From contig JAOUNS010000001.1 in assembly GCA_029880855.1 (NCBI GenBank), forward strand, positions 62,001 to 126,000: 64,000 nt of DNA, read 5' to 3'. The stretch is from Gammaproteobacteria bacterium. GTDB taxonomy: Bacteria; Pseudomonadota; Gammaproteobacteria; UBA6429; Thiohalophilaceae. Of this stretch, positions 53,888-63,815 are shown piece by piece. The position numbers and the translations under genes were made by a program. The notes below the pieces were generated by a model. The model had not been told where the DNA came from. It saw only the letters and a list, made by a program, of their open reading frames with translations, and ran no database searches. Numbering within the stretch: position 1 is the first letter of the stretch; each line of letters opens with the position of its first letter.

Positions 53888-54793
53888 TTACGTTTCCGGC
53901 AATCCCTTTTGTGCTTCTGTCATGGCCCGCAGGCCGTCCAGCAGGGTGGGATAACGCAGTGTGACGTCTAACTCTTGCTGCATGCGGCGGGAGTCGATAC
54001 GGCGTGACTCACGCAGGTAGGAAAGCATACCGGGGCTGATGGTGCGCTCTGCCTCCGGCCAGTCCACCGCCGGCGGCCGGGGCAGACCAAAGTAATCGGC
54101 CAGGGTATAAAAGTATTCCGTCATATTGGAATCCTGTCCGTCACTGACATTATAGATACGGCTGCCTGCCGGCCGGTCGGCCACCCTCTGACAGATCAGG
54201 GCCAGATCCTCGGCATGAATACGATTGGTCTTCGGCGCCAGTGCCTCCTTTAATACCGGCACTCCATCCCTGATCCGCTGCAGCGGCAGGCGATCCGGGC
54301 CATAGATGCCGCCAACCCGCAGGATAATCACCGGTACACCGCGAGGTTCCGCCCAGGCCTGCAAGCGGCTCTCCATGTCGCAGCGACGGCGCGCCCGATC
54401 CACCATGGGATTGGGCGGTGTCTCTTCCGAGACCAGCTCACCCTGTTGATCGCCATAAACACCGGTGGTACTGATCGCGACGATCCGTGCAGGTTGTTGT
54501 GTGTCCATCGCAGCGATGAAATTGCCGATACGTGTATCCTGTGTGCCTTGTGCAGGTGGTGGTGCAAACCAGTAGATCAGACTCTCATTCACCGGTAATG
54601 CCTGTAATGTGTGTGGTTTATCAAGATCAGCCTGTATGGGTATAACACCAGCAGAGTGCATTTCATCCTGTTTATCCTGACTGCGTGCAAGGCCATACAC
54701 CGGCTTTTTCTCTGTTAACCATAACCGGGCAACCAATTCGCCGATTCCGCCATAGCCGATAATCAGGACCTGTTTGAAAGCTGTATTTTCCAT
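53888..54793 (-). CDS. NAD-binding SDR/epimerase-type protein (YeeZ-like)
   Basis: 301 residues. A Rossmann motif (VLIIGYGGIGELVARLW, residues about 8-24) replaces the usual GxxGxxG only slightly, the second strand is PVYGLARSQDK, and TTGVYGDQQ is the conserved SDR block carrying the Tyr that usually pairs with Lys. RVGGIYGPDRLPLQRIRDG is typical of the YeeZ-like group. Substrate unknown. It lies 40 bases upstream of zapE on the same strand and divergent to the reductase gene at 54837. Confidence 0.85.
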   Translation of the reverse strand: MENTAFKQVLIIGYGGIGELVARLWLTEKKPVYGLARSQDKQDEMHSAGVIPIQADLDKPHTLQALPVNESLIYWFAPPPAQGTQDTRIGNFIAAMDTQQPARIVAISTTGVYGDQQGELVSEETPPNPMVDRARRRCDMESRLQAWAEPRGVPVIILRVGGIYGPDRLPLQRIRDGVPVLKEALAPKTNRIHAEDLALICQRVADRPAGSRIYNVSDGQDSNMTEYFYTLADYFGLPRPPAVDWPEAERTISPGMLSYLRESRRIDSRRMQQELDVTLRYPTLLDGLRAMTEAQKGLPET

Positions 54794-54836
54794 GAGTGTT
54801 GGGAGATAATGCCGCCTTTATTCAAAGAGCAGATTA

Positions 54837-55850
54837 ATGAGTTTTACGGTTACGATCCAGCCCAGCGGCCACCAATATTCCGTGGATGCAGGCGAAACGA
54901 TACTCGATGCAGCACTGAATCACGGCTTCAACCTCTCGTATGGTTGCCGCAACGGGGCTTGTGGGTCCTGCAAGGGAAAATTACTGGCAGGAAACATTGA
55001 GTACGGTGATACCCCCACCACTGCACTGGAAGAAACCGATGCAACCAATCATTTAATTCTGTTCTGTCAGGCCAAACCCACCAGTGATGTCACCATTGAA
55101 GCGCATGAGATCGGTGCGGTAAAAGATATTCCTGTTCGAACCCTGCCCTGCAAGGTTGTTGCACGGGATCGATTGAACCACGATGTCATGCTGATTCAAC
55201 TCAAACCCCCTGCTACCGATCGTTTGCAATTTCTGGCCGGGCAGTATGTGGATTTTCTGTTACCTGACGGACGCCGGCGCAGTTTTTCCATCGCCAATGC
55301 ACCGCATAATGACGAAGTCATCGAATTGCATATTCGCCACATCCCCGGCGGGCGATTCACCTCTGAGGTGTTTGATAATCTCAAGCTGAAAAGCATTATG
55401 CGTATTGAAGGTCCACTGGGCAGTTTCTTTTTACGCGAGGAGTCGGATCGACCGGTAATTTTTATGGCGGGCGGCACCGGGTTTGGGCCGGTAAAAGGGA
55501 TCATTGAACATGCACTGGCAGCCGGCATCACTCGTCCCATGCATATCTATTGGGGTGTCAGGGCAAAAGAAGATCTCTATATGCATGAGATGGCGGAGAA
55601 CTGGGCGAGCAACTACGCGCATATCAGCTACACACCGGTATTGTCTGAAGCCAAGGCGGAAGATCACTGGCAGGGTCGAACCGGCTTTGTGCATGAAGCA
55701 ATTTGCGCCGATTATGCGGATTTATCCAACTATGAAATTTATGGTTCGGGACCACCGGCGATGATCCATGCCGGCAGTGATGCCTTTGCCGCCCGCGGTC
55801 TGAATCTGGCTCACTATTATTCTGATGCGTTTGAATTCAACAAAGACTGA
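54837..55850 (+). CDS. 2Fe-2S flavin reductase (CDP-6-deoxy-delta-3,4-glucoseen reductase type)
   Basis: 337 residues. A plant-type ferredoxin domain (about 1-90) has Cys in YGCRNGACGSCKGKLL and LILFCQAKP; an FAD domain has the RxxSxxN-type RRRSFSIANAPHND; and the NAD domain starts MAGGTGFGPVKGIIEHAL. It passes electrons from NAD(P)H through FAD to the iron-sulfur centre. The name follows the sugar-nucleotide enzyme, but in many gammaproteobacteria this gene sits away from any sugar cluster, as here, so the true partner is unknown. An inverted repeat CTGCAGAT...ATCTGCAG (55878-55911) follows the stop. Confidence 0.85.
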   Translation: MSFTVTIQPSGHQYSVDAGETILDAALNHGFNLSYGCRNGACGSCKGKLLAGNIEYGDTPTTALEETDATNHLILFCQAKPTSDVTIEAHEIGAVKDIPVRTLPCKVVARDRLNHDVMLIQLKPPATDRLQFLAGQYVDFLLPDGRRRSFSIANAPHNDEVIELHIRHIPGGRFTSEVFDNLKLKSIMRIEGPLGSFFLREESDRPVIFMAGGTGFGPVKGIIEHALAAGITRPMHIYWGVRAKEDLYMHEMAENWASNYAHISYTPVLSEAKAEDHWQGRTGFVHEAICADYADLSNYEIYGSGPPAMIHAGSDAFAARGLNLAHYYSDAFEFNKD

Positions 55851-56089
55851 TTAACAGACAAATAAAAAGATCACCGACTGCAGATTAACTCCATTTAACA
55901 GCATCTGCAGGCAGTGATCACACGCACATCCCCGAATTCCCACTCTGGCGACCAATATAGTCCGGCCAAGCTGAATCCAGACTGAACATTGCAGAACACT
56001 TTGCTTAATTTTCAAGCACCTTCCGATTTGATTCCCGTCAAGCAAACATATTACCATTGTGGAATACATATCCAGCGTGGTGATATCAA

Positions 56090-57562
56090 GTGAATAAATA
56101 CATACACATCAAAAATGGTTTGCTTGCCTGTTTCATCCTGTCGCTGATAAATGGTTGTGCTGCCAGCAGTCATACACGGTCATCCAGCTACCAAAACCAA
56201 CCCTCATCATCATACGCAACCCATACAGACAACACCGATTATTTAAAACTGTTTTCCGAAGCATTCACACGAATTCAACAGAATTACTATCAGACAATCG
56301 CCCCCAACATCCTGCTTGGTCATGCTGCAGAAGGTATACTGAAAGTCACCAATCTGACCTATGCGCAAGTTGGTGTTTCACCATCGGTATTTAGTTCTCA
56401 CCGGACCAGCCATACCCTGTCGCCCGAAAATAAATCTGAACTCCCTCTTCGCCCGTTTGCCGATCTGGTAATCCGCGTTAAACAATTCCGCCCGGATCTG
56501 CAAGACAGGGAACTATATTATGCTGCAATACGTGGCATGATGACCGGGCTGGACAAACAGAGCACCTTTATGGATGAAGAGGAATCGAAAATTCTGTTTA
56601 CCGGTCGTCCGGAAGCAGCAATTGGTCTGGTCCTTAAGAAAATCGATAACGCTATCGTCGTTATAGAGCCACTGGAAAATTCGCCGGGGTTACATGCCGG
56701 AATCAAAAGCGGTGACACTATCCTTGCCATTGATGGTCACACGACGGCGGACATGAGCCTGGATAAGGTGATTCATGATTTGCGCGGCAAACCGGGTACC
56801 TCGGTGAAACTGGACATCATGAATACAACCGGAAATAAACAATCTATCCTTGTGTATCGAGACATCATCAAACGAAACCCGGTCAAATCCCGCTTGCTGG
56901 ATGGTGGCATTGGTTACATCAAGCTGCTCCAGTTTACGGAACATGCAACAAAAGCACTGAAGGCTCAGTTATATTCGTTGCAGCAACAGCACGGCAGACC
57001 ATTGCAAGGTCTGATACTTGATTTACGCAACAACACAGGCGGGTTGTTGAATACGGCGGTGGAAATAACGGATGTCTTTCTGGCCGGGGGTCCAATCACG
57101 ACTATTCAGGGCAGGGGCGCTTCTGACATCACAAATTATAATGCCGAGCCGACCGGTTATAATGCTGTCGGTGAACATATCAAACTGGTTATTCTGATCA
57201 ACGAAAAGACCGCTTCCGGTGCCGAGATCCTGGCCGCCGCCATGCAGGATAACAATCGCGCTGTTGTATTGGGCAGACAAACTGATGGCCATGGCAAAAT
57301 CCAGAGTGTTGTCGTATTACACAACCGGACCTTGTTAAAACTGACCACGGCGATCTTCACTCGCAAAGGTAACAAGGCCATTGATGGAGTGGGCGTGCTG
57401 CCGGACATCTGTATCCAGGGCAAGCGGAGTTATCGTGGCGCCAAACGCAACAAACGTGTCTGCGGAAAAGTGATTGATTCAATTAAAACAGATACAGATG
57501 ATGAACTGGATATCGCCGTTCGTGAGTTAACGCATCAGCTCCCGCAACAACGAATGGAATGA
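56090..57562 (+). CDS. S41-family (C-terminal processing) protease lipoprotein
   Basis: 490 residues from a GTG at 56090; the lipobox is FILSLINGC (Cys 23). A PDZ domain (about 190-265: GLHAGIKSGDTILAIDG) is followed by the S41 catalytic domain with the Ser in NEKTASGAEILAAAM (about 365) and the Lys in GRQTDGHGKIQSV about 25 residues on. Family members trim periplasmic proteins. The extra N-terminal part of about 120 residues resembles Tsp-type helical segments. It converges on hemY; the two stops lie 1 base apart. Confidence 0.85.
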   Translation: MNKYIHIKNGLLACFILSLINGCAASSHTRSSSYQNQPSSSYATHTDNTDYLKLFSEAFTRIQQNYYQTIAPNILLGHAAEGILKVTNLTYAQVGVSPSVFSSHRTSHTLSPENKSELPLRPFADLVIRVKQFRPDLQDRELYYAAIRGMMTGLDKQSTFMDEEESKILFTGRPEAAIGLVLKKIDNAIVVIEPLENSPGLHAGIKSGDTILAIDGHTTADMSLDKVIHDLRGKPGTSVKLDIMNTTGNKQSILVYRDIIKRNPVKSRLLDGGIGYIKLLQFTEHATKALKAQLYSLQQQHGRPLQGLILDLRNNTGGLLNTAVEITDVFLAGGPITTIQGRGASDITNYNAEPTGYNAVGEHIKLVILINEKTASGAEILAAAMQDNNRAVVLGRQTDGHGKIQSVVVLHNRTLLKLTTAIFTRKGNKAIDGVGVLPDICIQGKRSYRGAKRNKRVCGKVIDSIKTDTDDELDIAVRELTHQLPQQRME

Positions 57563-58807
57563 TCAACCCGACTGTCTGACCACGGAACGGGGATCGTGTT
57601 CGGTGTGCAGAGTGTCGTAGGTCTTTTCTTCCGCCGCCAGTAACAGGCCCTTGCGGAAACAGTCACGCGCTTCGTCCGGCTCTTCCAGTTGTTCCAGCAA
57701 TCGACCCAGCTCGGTATAGGTTTCCGAACGTGGGCCGGCCCCCAGACTGGCTTCCAGATAGGAACGTGCCTTGCCCCACAGCTGGTTGATCAGACACAGG
57801 CGACCCAGTGTCAACAGTAGGACAGGATTATGTTCGTGACCTTTCAACCAGACCTCGGCATTGGCCAGTTGTTTGCCGGGTGCTTCACTCTGTACCAATC
57901 CATATAGATAGACAAACTCCACATTCCAGTGTCGCTTGACCGCTTCGCGTAACAGGGTCTCGGCATCGTTATACAGTTCCAGCAACAACAGGTGTCGGGC
58001 ATATTCATCGATCAGCACATCTTCATTACGCAGATCACGCGGCACATGCTGCCACGAACTGCGCAACCGATCAGCCTTGCCCTGTTTGGCGGCGATGTTC
58101 AGCAATTCCCGGTGGACACTGATTTCCAGTTCATGCAGGTCGCGCTCCGGCACCACATTTTGTTTGCGGAGTACCGGCAAGAGTTCTTTCAGATCACCCC
58201 AGCTTTTGAGTTTTTTATAGAGGGTCATCAACAGGAACAGGACATGCGGATGCTTCGGTGACAGGGTGCGCAGGTGGATCAGGGTCGCCAGTGACTGTTC
58301 CAGTTGGCCGTGAGCCAGTTGCAATTCCGCCTGGGTAACCTGTACCGCAAAGCTGGCATCCTTGCGATTGGCGTGGGCCATGGCCAGATAGTGATCGCGG
58401 CGTTCCGGTGCATCGAGTTTCTGGGCGGCGCGTGCCGCAGAAAGATAATTCAACAACGGCAGTTCACTGTCCTTCACACTGCGAACCAGTGCCCGCTCCG
58501 CCTCGGCCCAGTTACCCTGAGCCAGTTCAATCAAGCCCTGGTTGGAGATCTGCCGGGCGCGTTTGCCGCGACGGCTGGTGCGCCAGAAACGCAGCCTGCT
58601 GCGGATACTCAAAAAGTTTTTCACCAGTCGGGCGAAAATGTAGAGCAGGGTTAACAGGATCAACAGCGTAACCACAAAGGTGGCAATGCTCATCTCCCAG
58701 GTTTCATAACCGCGACCAATCAGCACATAACCCGGATCCTGATGCATAAACAGACCCAGCATCACAGCCAACAACAATACAGATAAAATCCTGAACAACC
58801 GCGTCAT
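57563..58807 (-). CDS. hemY: Heme biosynthesis-associated TPR protein HemY
   Basis: 414 residues. Two N-terminal membrane helices (ILSVLLLAVMLGLFM and SIATFVVTLLILLTLLYIFA) are followed by a cytoplasmic-facing helical region with TPR-like repeats (residues about 95-400). Gene order hemC-hemD-hemX-hemY with overlaps identifies it. It is not an enzyme by homology to a known fold; E. coli HemY is an inner-membrane protein linked to porphyrin trafficking. It overlaps hemX by 4 bases. Confidence 0.92.
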   Translation of the reverse strand: MTRLFRILSVLLLAVMLGLFMHQDPGYVLIGRGYETWEMSIATFVVTLLILLTLLYIFARLVKNFLSIRSRLRFWRTSRRGKRARQISNQGLIELAQGNWAEAERALVRSVKDSELPLLNYLSAARAAQKLDAPERRDHYLAMAHANRKDASFAVQVTQAELQLAHGQLEQSLATLIHLRTLSPKHPHVLFLLMTLYKKLKSWGDLKELLPVLRKQNVVPERDLHELEISVHRELLNIAAKQGKADRLRSSWQHVPRDLRNEDVLIDEYARHLLLLELYNDAETLLREAVKRHWNVEFVYLYGLVQSEAPGKQLANAEVWLKGHEHNPVLLLTLGRLCLINQLWGKARSYLEASLGAGPRSETYTELGRLLEQLEEPDEARDCFRKGLLLAAEEKTYDTLHTEHDPRSVVRQSG

Positions 58808-60024
58808 AGAGTGACCTGACTGTCAGCCGCCGGGACAGGCGCGGTCGGGGGGTTCGTACCGACGGGTTCTTTCACTGACGGAGCAGACTCCGGTTTGGGT
58901 GCAGTTGCCGGTTCAGGTTTGGTTTCCGGTGTGGCGGCAGGTTTCGTTTGGGGTGCAGGCGCCGGTTTGACCGGCTTCCGCCCGCCGCCGCCGGCCTCTC
59001 GATAACTTTTGATCGCGTTATAGCTGCGAGTCAGTTCCGGCAGATCCGCCTGCAGTTCCTGCTGCAACAGGGTCTTGATGCTGTCCAGTGTGGCGCGGGT
59101 GGTGTTGTGTTCCAGATCAAAATAGAGCCGGATCCATTTTTGTGTTTCCGTTAACCGTTCATGGTAAATGGTGTACTCATTTTGCAGAAAGGCAAGTCGC
59201 GCCTGTTCCAGTTTAAGTTGCAGGTTTTGCACCAGGAAAAACCGCTGCTCCGGCTGGAGCATGGGCTGGATTGGTTGATCATGTTTACGATGATTGAACA
59301 GGCCAATCAGGTCCTGCCACATCATGCCCAACACTTCCTTGAAGGAACCCGCCTCCCGATCACCCGGCGGATCTTCTTTCATCCGTTGCCGGATATCTTT
59401 CGGATCGGGGATACGCAGGGGCAGTTTGGTGACATCCTGTACCAGTGTACTCAGGGCCAAGGAGACACCGCTGGTATCCTGTACGGGGATCTTCTGCAGG
59501 GCGCTGATGTCCTTGCTGATCTCCTTGCGCACCTTGATGATGCCGGGATCGCCGATCTCACTCAATTTGTTGTTGGCCGACTGCAAGGCGACGATCGCTG
59601 TTCGAATATCACGCTCCAGCAACAGACGGTGGCCGGCCAGCTTGATGAGGTACTCCGCTTCGGACAACAACCAGTCCTTGCGCATGTGACCGCCCTGCTC
59701 CAGCAGCTTGCTCACCCCTTCTTCAAGATAGCCCTGACGTTCGGCCATGGCGGCCAGTTGCTTCGCTGACGCTTCGTGTTCCTGCTTGCGCGCTTCCTGC
59801 ATGGCTTGCACCAGCGCTTCCAGACCATTGACCCGCTCGCGGTAATCAATCACGGATGTCAGTGCATAACGCCAGATACCAAACCCGGCCAGCCCGATGA
59901 TCACTAACAGGATCAGGATGCGAATGAAGCCGCGACCACGGTGCGACTTGTGTCGTTTGTGTTTGGTCGCCGTCTGTGGTTTGTTATCAGTGGTCTTTGT
60001 ATTGTCCGGGGCTGTCTCGCTCAC
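58804..60024 (-). CDS. hemX: Membrane-bound HemX
   Basis: 406 residues. A short cytoplasmic start (TKTTDNKPQTATKHKRHKSHR) precedes one membrane helix (FIRILILLVIIGLAGFGIW), a coiled-coil and helical periplasmic part (WLLSEAEYLIKLAGHRLLLE is the family hallmark), and a long Pro/Ala/Glu tail (about 350-406). It lacks methyltransferase motifs despite the historic annotation. It overlaps hemY by 4 bases and follows hemD by 23 bases. Confidence 0.92.
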   Translation of the reverse strand: MSETAPDNTKTTDNKPQTATKHKRHKSHRGRGFIRILILLVIIGLAGFGIWRYALTSVIDYRERVNGLEALVQAMQEARKQEHEASAKQLAAMAERQGYLEEGVSKLLEQGGHMRKDWLLSEAEYLIKLAGHRLLLERDIRTAIVALQSANNKLSEIGDPGIIKVRKEISKDISALQKIPVQDTSGVSLALSTLVQDVTKLPLRIPDPKDIRQRMKEDPPGDREAGSFKEVLGMMWQDLIGLFNHRKHDQPIQPMLQPEQRFFLVQNLQLKLEQARLAFLQNEYTIYHERLTETQKWIRLYFDLEHNTTRATLDSIKTLLQQELQADLPELTRSYNAIKSYREAGGGGRKPVKPAPAPQTKPAATPETKPEPATAPKPESAPSVKEPVGTNPPTAPVPAADSQVTL

Positions 60025-60047
60025 ACGCTACCCTTCCGTTTTCTCAT

Positions 60048-60824
60048 TTATTCAGGTTTGTCTGCACCGGCTTGCAAGCCGTGCAGGATGGCTGTATCGC
60101 CGGCGTTCTCCGCCACAATCATTTTGCCACTGTAACCCAGTTTTTCGGCCAGTGGAATCAATCGTGGATTGATCAATAACAAGGGTATTTGGCTCAACCA
60201 GGATCGATATTGTTCGCCGGCCATATACCACAAGTTTTGCAAGCCTTCACCGCTGGTCACAACGATGATGTGGATCAGTCGCTCGGCAATGGCTTCCTGC
60301 CACATCGCCAGTGAGGCGGCCGGTCGCACGCGCTTGTATACAGTAGCATAGATAACTTCAGCACCCCGCTCACGCAGGGTATCACCCAACAGAGGACGAC
60401 CATCCTCACCACGCAAAATCATCACCCGCTGTCCTGCGACCTGCTTCAGGGCAGGCATGGCGAGCAGGGCTTCGGAATGAAAGCCTGACTCGGGGATCAC
60501 ATCCGGTTCACGTTGGAAGTCTGCCAGTAATTGACGTGCCGTACCCTGACCCACCGCAACAATCCGGCAGGTGGTCGGCAAGCTGTCCAGCAATTGTCGG
60601 CTGAAGCTGACCGCATTGGGACTGATAAAGATCGCCATGTCGAAGTCAGACAAGGCAGCCAGTTGCGCCCTGGTGAGGTCAGGTTCATCCGGTGGTTCGA
60701 TGGCGATCACGGGAAAGCGAAAGGCGCGCCCCCCTGCATCCTCAATCAGGCGACACAGACTTTCCGCCTGATGGGCCGGGCGTGTGACCAGCACGCCCAG
60801 ATGCTGCAGTGAATCAGAGGTCAT
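60048..60824 (-). CDS. hemD: Uroporphyrinogen-III synthase
   Basis: 258 residues. Two Rossmann-like lobes of a HemD fold: N-terminal [20 protein letters not shown], and the second lobe [21 protein letters not shown] with the conserved YKRVRPA. It closes the linear tetrapyrrole made by HemC, inverting ring D. The gene overlaps hemC by 11 bases, so the two products are made together. Cytoplasmic. Confidence 0.94.
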   Translation of the reverse strand: MTSDSLQHLGVLVTRPAHQAESLCRLIEDAGGRAFRFPVIAIEPPDEPDLTRAQLAALSDFDMAIFISPNAVSFSRQLLDSLPTTCRIVAVGQGTARQLLADFQREPDVIPESGFHSEALLAMPALKQVAGQRVMILRGEDGRPLLGDTLRERGAEVIYATVYKRVRPAASLAMWQEAIAERLIHIIVVTSGEGLQNLWYMAGEQYRSWLSQIPLLLINPRLIPLAEKLGYSGKMIVAENAGDTAILHGLQAGADKPE

Positions 60825-61740
60825 AGAGTTGTTGCAGGATGGTATCGGCCCCCCTGCTCAACAAATCCTCAGCCAGCACCAGCCCCAGGTGTTCGGCCTC
60901 ATCGGGATGACCGGCAATATCGCCGCGCACAATGACACTGCCGTCACTCTGTCCCACCAGACCACGCAATAACAACATCCCCTTGCTCAGTTCGGCATAG
61001 CCGGCAATGGGGACCTGACAACCACCCTGCAAACGGTGGTTCATGGCCCGTTCCGCCAATACCCGGATGTGGGTCTCCGGATCATTCAGGGGAGCCAGCA
61101 GGTTATTGATCCGCACATCGTCCTGTCGGCATTCGATCCCCACCGCGCCCTGTCCGATGGCCGGCAGACTGACAGAGGTGTCCAGATATTCGGTAATACG
61201 GTGGGTCATATCGAGCCGTTTCAGACCCGCCGCAGCGAGGATAATGGCGTCATATTCTCCATCATCCAGTTTTTGCAGGCGGGTATTCACATTGCCGCGC
61301 AGATCGATGATGCGCAAATCGGGTCGCAAGGCGCTCAGTTGACACTGACGCCGCAGACTGGAGGTACCCAGACGCGCCCCTTCCGGCAACGCTTCAAAAC
61401 TGTCAAAGGTATTGGAGACAAAGGCGTCCCGCGGGTCTTCGCGGGGACAGATGACCGGCAGATGCAGGCCGAGAGGTAACTCGACGGGCACATCTTTCAT
61501 GGAGTGGACGGCGATATCCGCCTCGCCGGTCAACAGGCCGTTTTCCAGCTCCTTGACGAACAACCCCTTGCCCCCAACCTTGGCCAGCGGGGTATCCAGG
61601 ATCTTGTCCCCCTGAGTGGTCATTTTCAGCAGTTCCACCTCCAGACCGGGGTGGATCTTTTGTAACATGTCGCGCACATATTCCGCCTGCCAGAGGGCAA
61701 GTTGGCTTTTACGCGTCGCTATACGCAGGATATCAGCCAT
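60814..61740 (-). CDS. hemC: Hydroxymethylbilane synthase (porphobilinogen deaminase)
   Basis: 308 residues, full length. Family features are [19 protein letters not shown] at the start, [39 protein letters not shown], and [12 protein letters not shown] (Cys about 240), which carries the dipyrromethane cofactor. It joins four porphobilinogens into hydroxymethylbilane. It is the first gene of hemCDXY and is divergent from the thioredoxin-fold gene at 61865; the shared region of about 120 bases must hold both promoters. Confidence 0.96.
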   Translation of the reverse strand: MADILRIATRKSQLALWQAEYVRDMLQKIHPGLEVELLKMTTQGDKILDTPLAKVGGKGLFVKELENGLLTGEADIAVHSMKDVPVELPLGLHLPVICPREDPRDAFVSNTFDSFEALPEGARLGTSSLRRQCQLSALRPDLRIIDLRGNVNTRLQKLDDGEYDAIILAAAGLKRLDMTHRITEYLDTSVSLPAIGQGAVGIECRQDDVRINNLLAPLNDPETHIRVLAERAMNHRLQGGCQVPIAGYAELSKGMLLLRGLVGQSDGSVIVRGDIAGHPDEAEHLGLVLAEDLLSRGADTILQQLYDL

Positions 61741-61864
61741 AATCCAGGTTAACCTTTTTTATATCTGGTTGATTTATTATCGCTTTTTGAACAGCTTTTG
61801 AACCATTCGGAAACATGCCGGTCAGCAGGTATAATACATGATTTCACCCGGCAGGATGGTATTG

Positions 61865-62365
61865 ATGAATTCCCGTACAAATCCCTTTTTCGGCTTGCTG
61901 TTCAGTCTGGCCTTGTTGTGTATCGCCCCATTCTCGCAGGCCCGGGATGTCACCCTGCATCAGGTCACCGATCTGGCACAACTGGCCGAAGAGGCTCGTG
62001 ATAAAAAACTGCCCATCCTGATTATGTTCTCCATGGACGGCTGTCCCTATTGCGTCATCCTGCGTGAAAACTATCTGCTGCCCATGCTGCGCAGCGGCCG
62101 GTATCAGAACAAGGTCATCATCCGCATGGTGAAGGTTGATGATTACCGGACCCTGACCGATTTCGAAGGCAAGCGCGTCTCACCGGAAGACTTCCCGACC
62201 CGGTATAAAGCCTATGTCATGCCCACCATGATCTTTGTGGATGCCAATGGTAAAGAGATCGCGCCGCGACTGGTGGGTATCGGTACCGAGGGCTTCTTTG
62301 CCGGCGACATCGACAATGCCATTGACCATGCCTATGCCCGCCTGCATACCGTGGCGATAAAATAA
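61865..62365 (+). CDS. Periplasmic thioredoxin-fold protein
   Basis: 166 residues from the ATG at 61865, which has AGGA 7 bases upstream; 61838 is another start. The signal peptide (FFGLLFSLALLCIAPFSQA) precedes a thioredoxin-fold domain with the redox motif FSMDGCPYCVILREN and the cis-Pro region YVMPTMIFVDANG. This resembles SoxW/DsbD-gamma-like single-domain thioredoxins that reduce disulfides in the periplasm. The partner is not evident here. Confidence 0.85.
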   Translation: MNSRTNPFFGLLFSLALLCIAPFSQARDVTLHQVTDLAQLAEEARDKKLPILIMFSMDGCPYCVILRENYLLPMLRSGRYQNKVIIRMVKVDDYRTLTDFEGKRVSPEDFPTRYKAYVMPTMIFVDANGKEIAPRLVGIGTEGFFAGDIDNAIDHAYARLHTVAIK

Positions 62366-62491
62366 CCAACCAACCTGCAGACCTCTCCCGTGCCTTGACC
62401 CGTATCATTGCCCTGTCGCGGCAAACGGCTTACAGTGTTGCCATGCACAGACAAAACAATAATCAAAATCAGGCAATAAGGAGATTGAAGC

Positions 62492-62980
62492 ATGGCAATA
62501 TCCAAAGACGAAAAACGACGCCTCGCTGAAGAAGCCTCAAAACAGGCCTTTGCAGATGAGATCAACTACGGCTGTTGTCCCCAGTGTGTGCTGAAGGCTG
62601 TGCAATCCACTGTCGGTTATGTCACCGATGAAACCATCAAGGCCAGCCACGGCTTGTCCGGTGGCGGCGGACTGATGGGGCAGGGGGCCTGCGGCGCCCT
62701 GACCGGCGGACTGTTGGCCCTGGGCGCCAAACGGGGTCGGGATCACGACAAGTTCGACAAGGGCAAATTCATCGGTAATTTCCGTCTCGGTCAGGAACTG
62801 ACCCAACGCTTTGTCGAAGAATTCGGCGGGGTCACCTGCAAGGAGTTACAGGAAAAATTCACCGGCAAGACCTACGACTTCTGGGATGAGTCCCAATACA
62901 AGGCCTTTACCGATGCCCGCGGTGACAAGTGCGCCATTGCCACGGCCACGGTCACCAAATGGGTGGTGGAGATGATGTAA
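62492..62980 (+). CDS. C_GCAxxG_C_C family protein
   Basis: 162 residues. The cysteine pattern of the family is seen: YGCCPQCVLKAV, GQGACGALTGGL (GCAxxG block), VTCKELQEKF, and KCAIATATV at the end. AAGGAGA lies 7 bases upstream of the ATG. Family members are small redox proteins that may bind a metal or form disulfides; their role is unknown. Cytoplasmic, with no signal peptide. A weak terminator hairpin follows at 62984-63020. Confidence 0.85.
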   Translation: MAISKDEKRRLAEEASKQAFADEINYGCCPQCVLKAVQSTVGYVTDETIKASHGLSGGGGLMGQGACGALTGGLLALGAKRGRDHDKFDKGKFIGNFRLGQELTQRFVEEFGGVTCKELQEKFTGKTYDFWDESQYKAFTDARGDKCAIATATVTKWVVEMM

Positions 62981-62983
62981 ACA

Positions 62984-63020
62984 GCCGGGTGCACTGAATA
63001 TTCAGCGGCACCCGCCTTTT
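62984..63020 (+). terminator. Possible terminator after the C_GCAxxG_C_C gene
   Basis: GGGTGC...GCACCC with an inner CTGAATATTCAG palindrome, followed by GCCTTTT, a short T-run, right after the stop codon. Confidence 0.55.
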
Positions 63021-63075
63021 CCCATCACAGCAAATCCGCACACAGTCGTGCATAGCACAACCATGCTGAGGCTGT

Positions 63076-63588
63076 TCAGTCGCGCTTGCCAATAATCAGA
63101 TAGTCACCCTCGACGCCGAAACGCTGTTTGGGTAAATCCGGCGTTCCCTCCACCAGACTCTTGCCCTGATAGGTCCAGCGCCAGGCAGAGTCAGTTGTAT
63201 ATTGCGGGTCATGACACCGAATCACACCGCCCGGTTTGAGGCGCCCCTGCTCCAGTTCCGGCCGAAACTGCGCACAACTCCCGGCAAAACGGAACCATTG
63301 CAAATCCGGTAACAACACCTTGCCCTCATCCGTGGGTAGAGTAAACACATGAAAGGCGCTGTTACGATCTTTAATGATCAACCACGCACTGCCAATTGGC
63401 CCCTTTCTCCGGGTATCGTGCAACAAATAGGAACAGGCAGTCATATCGCCAACGTGAATATGCGGCAGCTCTGCTACCGCTTTCGGTGTCGGCATCAGGG
63501 ACTGGATAAACGGAATGGTGATCGCAATGAGCCCCAACAGGGAAAAGAGTTTGACCAGTGTAGTCAGTTGCGCCCGGTTTGCCATCAA
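63076..63588 (-). CDS. Membrane-anchored protein of unknown function
   Basis: 170 residues with one N-terminal hydrophobic segment (LVKLFSLLGLIAITIPFIQ) that probably stays as an anchor, since no clear cleavage site follows. The outer part has three Cys (in DMTACSYLLHD, AGSCAQFRPE and IRCHDPQ). The beta-rich pattern with Trp (SAWLIIKDRNSAFHVFTL; SAWRWTYQGK) suggests a single globular domain. No family recognised. Its stop lies just beyond the terminator of the convergent gene. Confidence 0.65.
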   Translation of the reverse strand: MMANRAQLTTLVKLFSLLGLIAITIPFIQSLMPTPKAVAELPHIHVGDMTACSYLLHDTRRKGPIGSAWLIIKDRNSAFHVFTLPTDEGKVLLPDLQWFRFAGSCAQFRPELEQGRLKPGGVIRCHDPQYTTDSAWRWTYQGKSLVEGTPDLPKQRFGVEGDYLIIGKRD

Positions 63589-63760
63589 TCACCTGCTGTT
63601 TGTTACTGCGAGGAAGTCCGGCCATCATACCGATTTGCAGCACGTCGATCCAAACCTGTGAATACAATGTGGCGGCAAGGTGTTGCCGCTGTTGATATCA
63701 AAAACCACCATTAACGGCAATATCAGTCATATTACGGGAAAAAACCGCATTTTTTGTTGT

Positions 63761-63776
63761 TGGCACGCATATTGCC
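63761..63776 (+). promoter_or_regulatory. Sigma-54 promoter
   Basis: TTGGCACG-N4-TTGCC matches the consensus YTGGCACG-N4-TTGCW with the GG (63762-63763) and GC (63774-63775) pairs 12 bases apart as required. The start is predicted near 63787, and the ATG of the next gene lies at 63816. Sigma-54 promoters need an enhancer-binding activator, which is not encoded in this window. Confidence 0.85.
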
Positions 63777-63815
63777 TTTGTGTCTGTGTGTTATACAAAC
63801 TGAAGGAATAGACCA

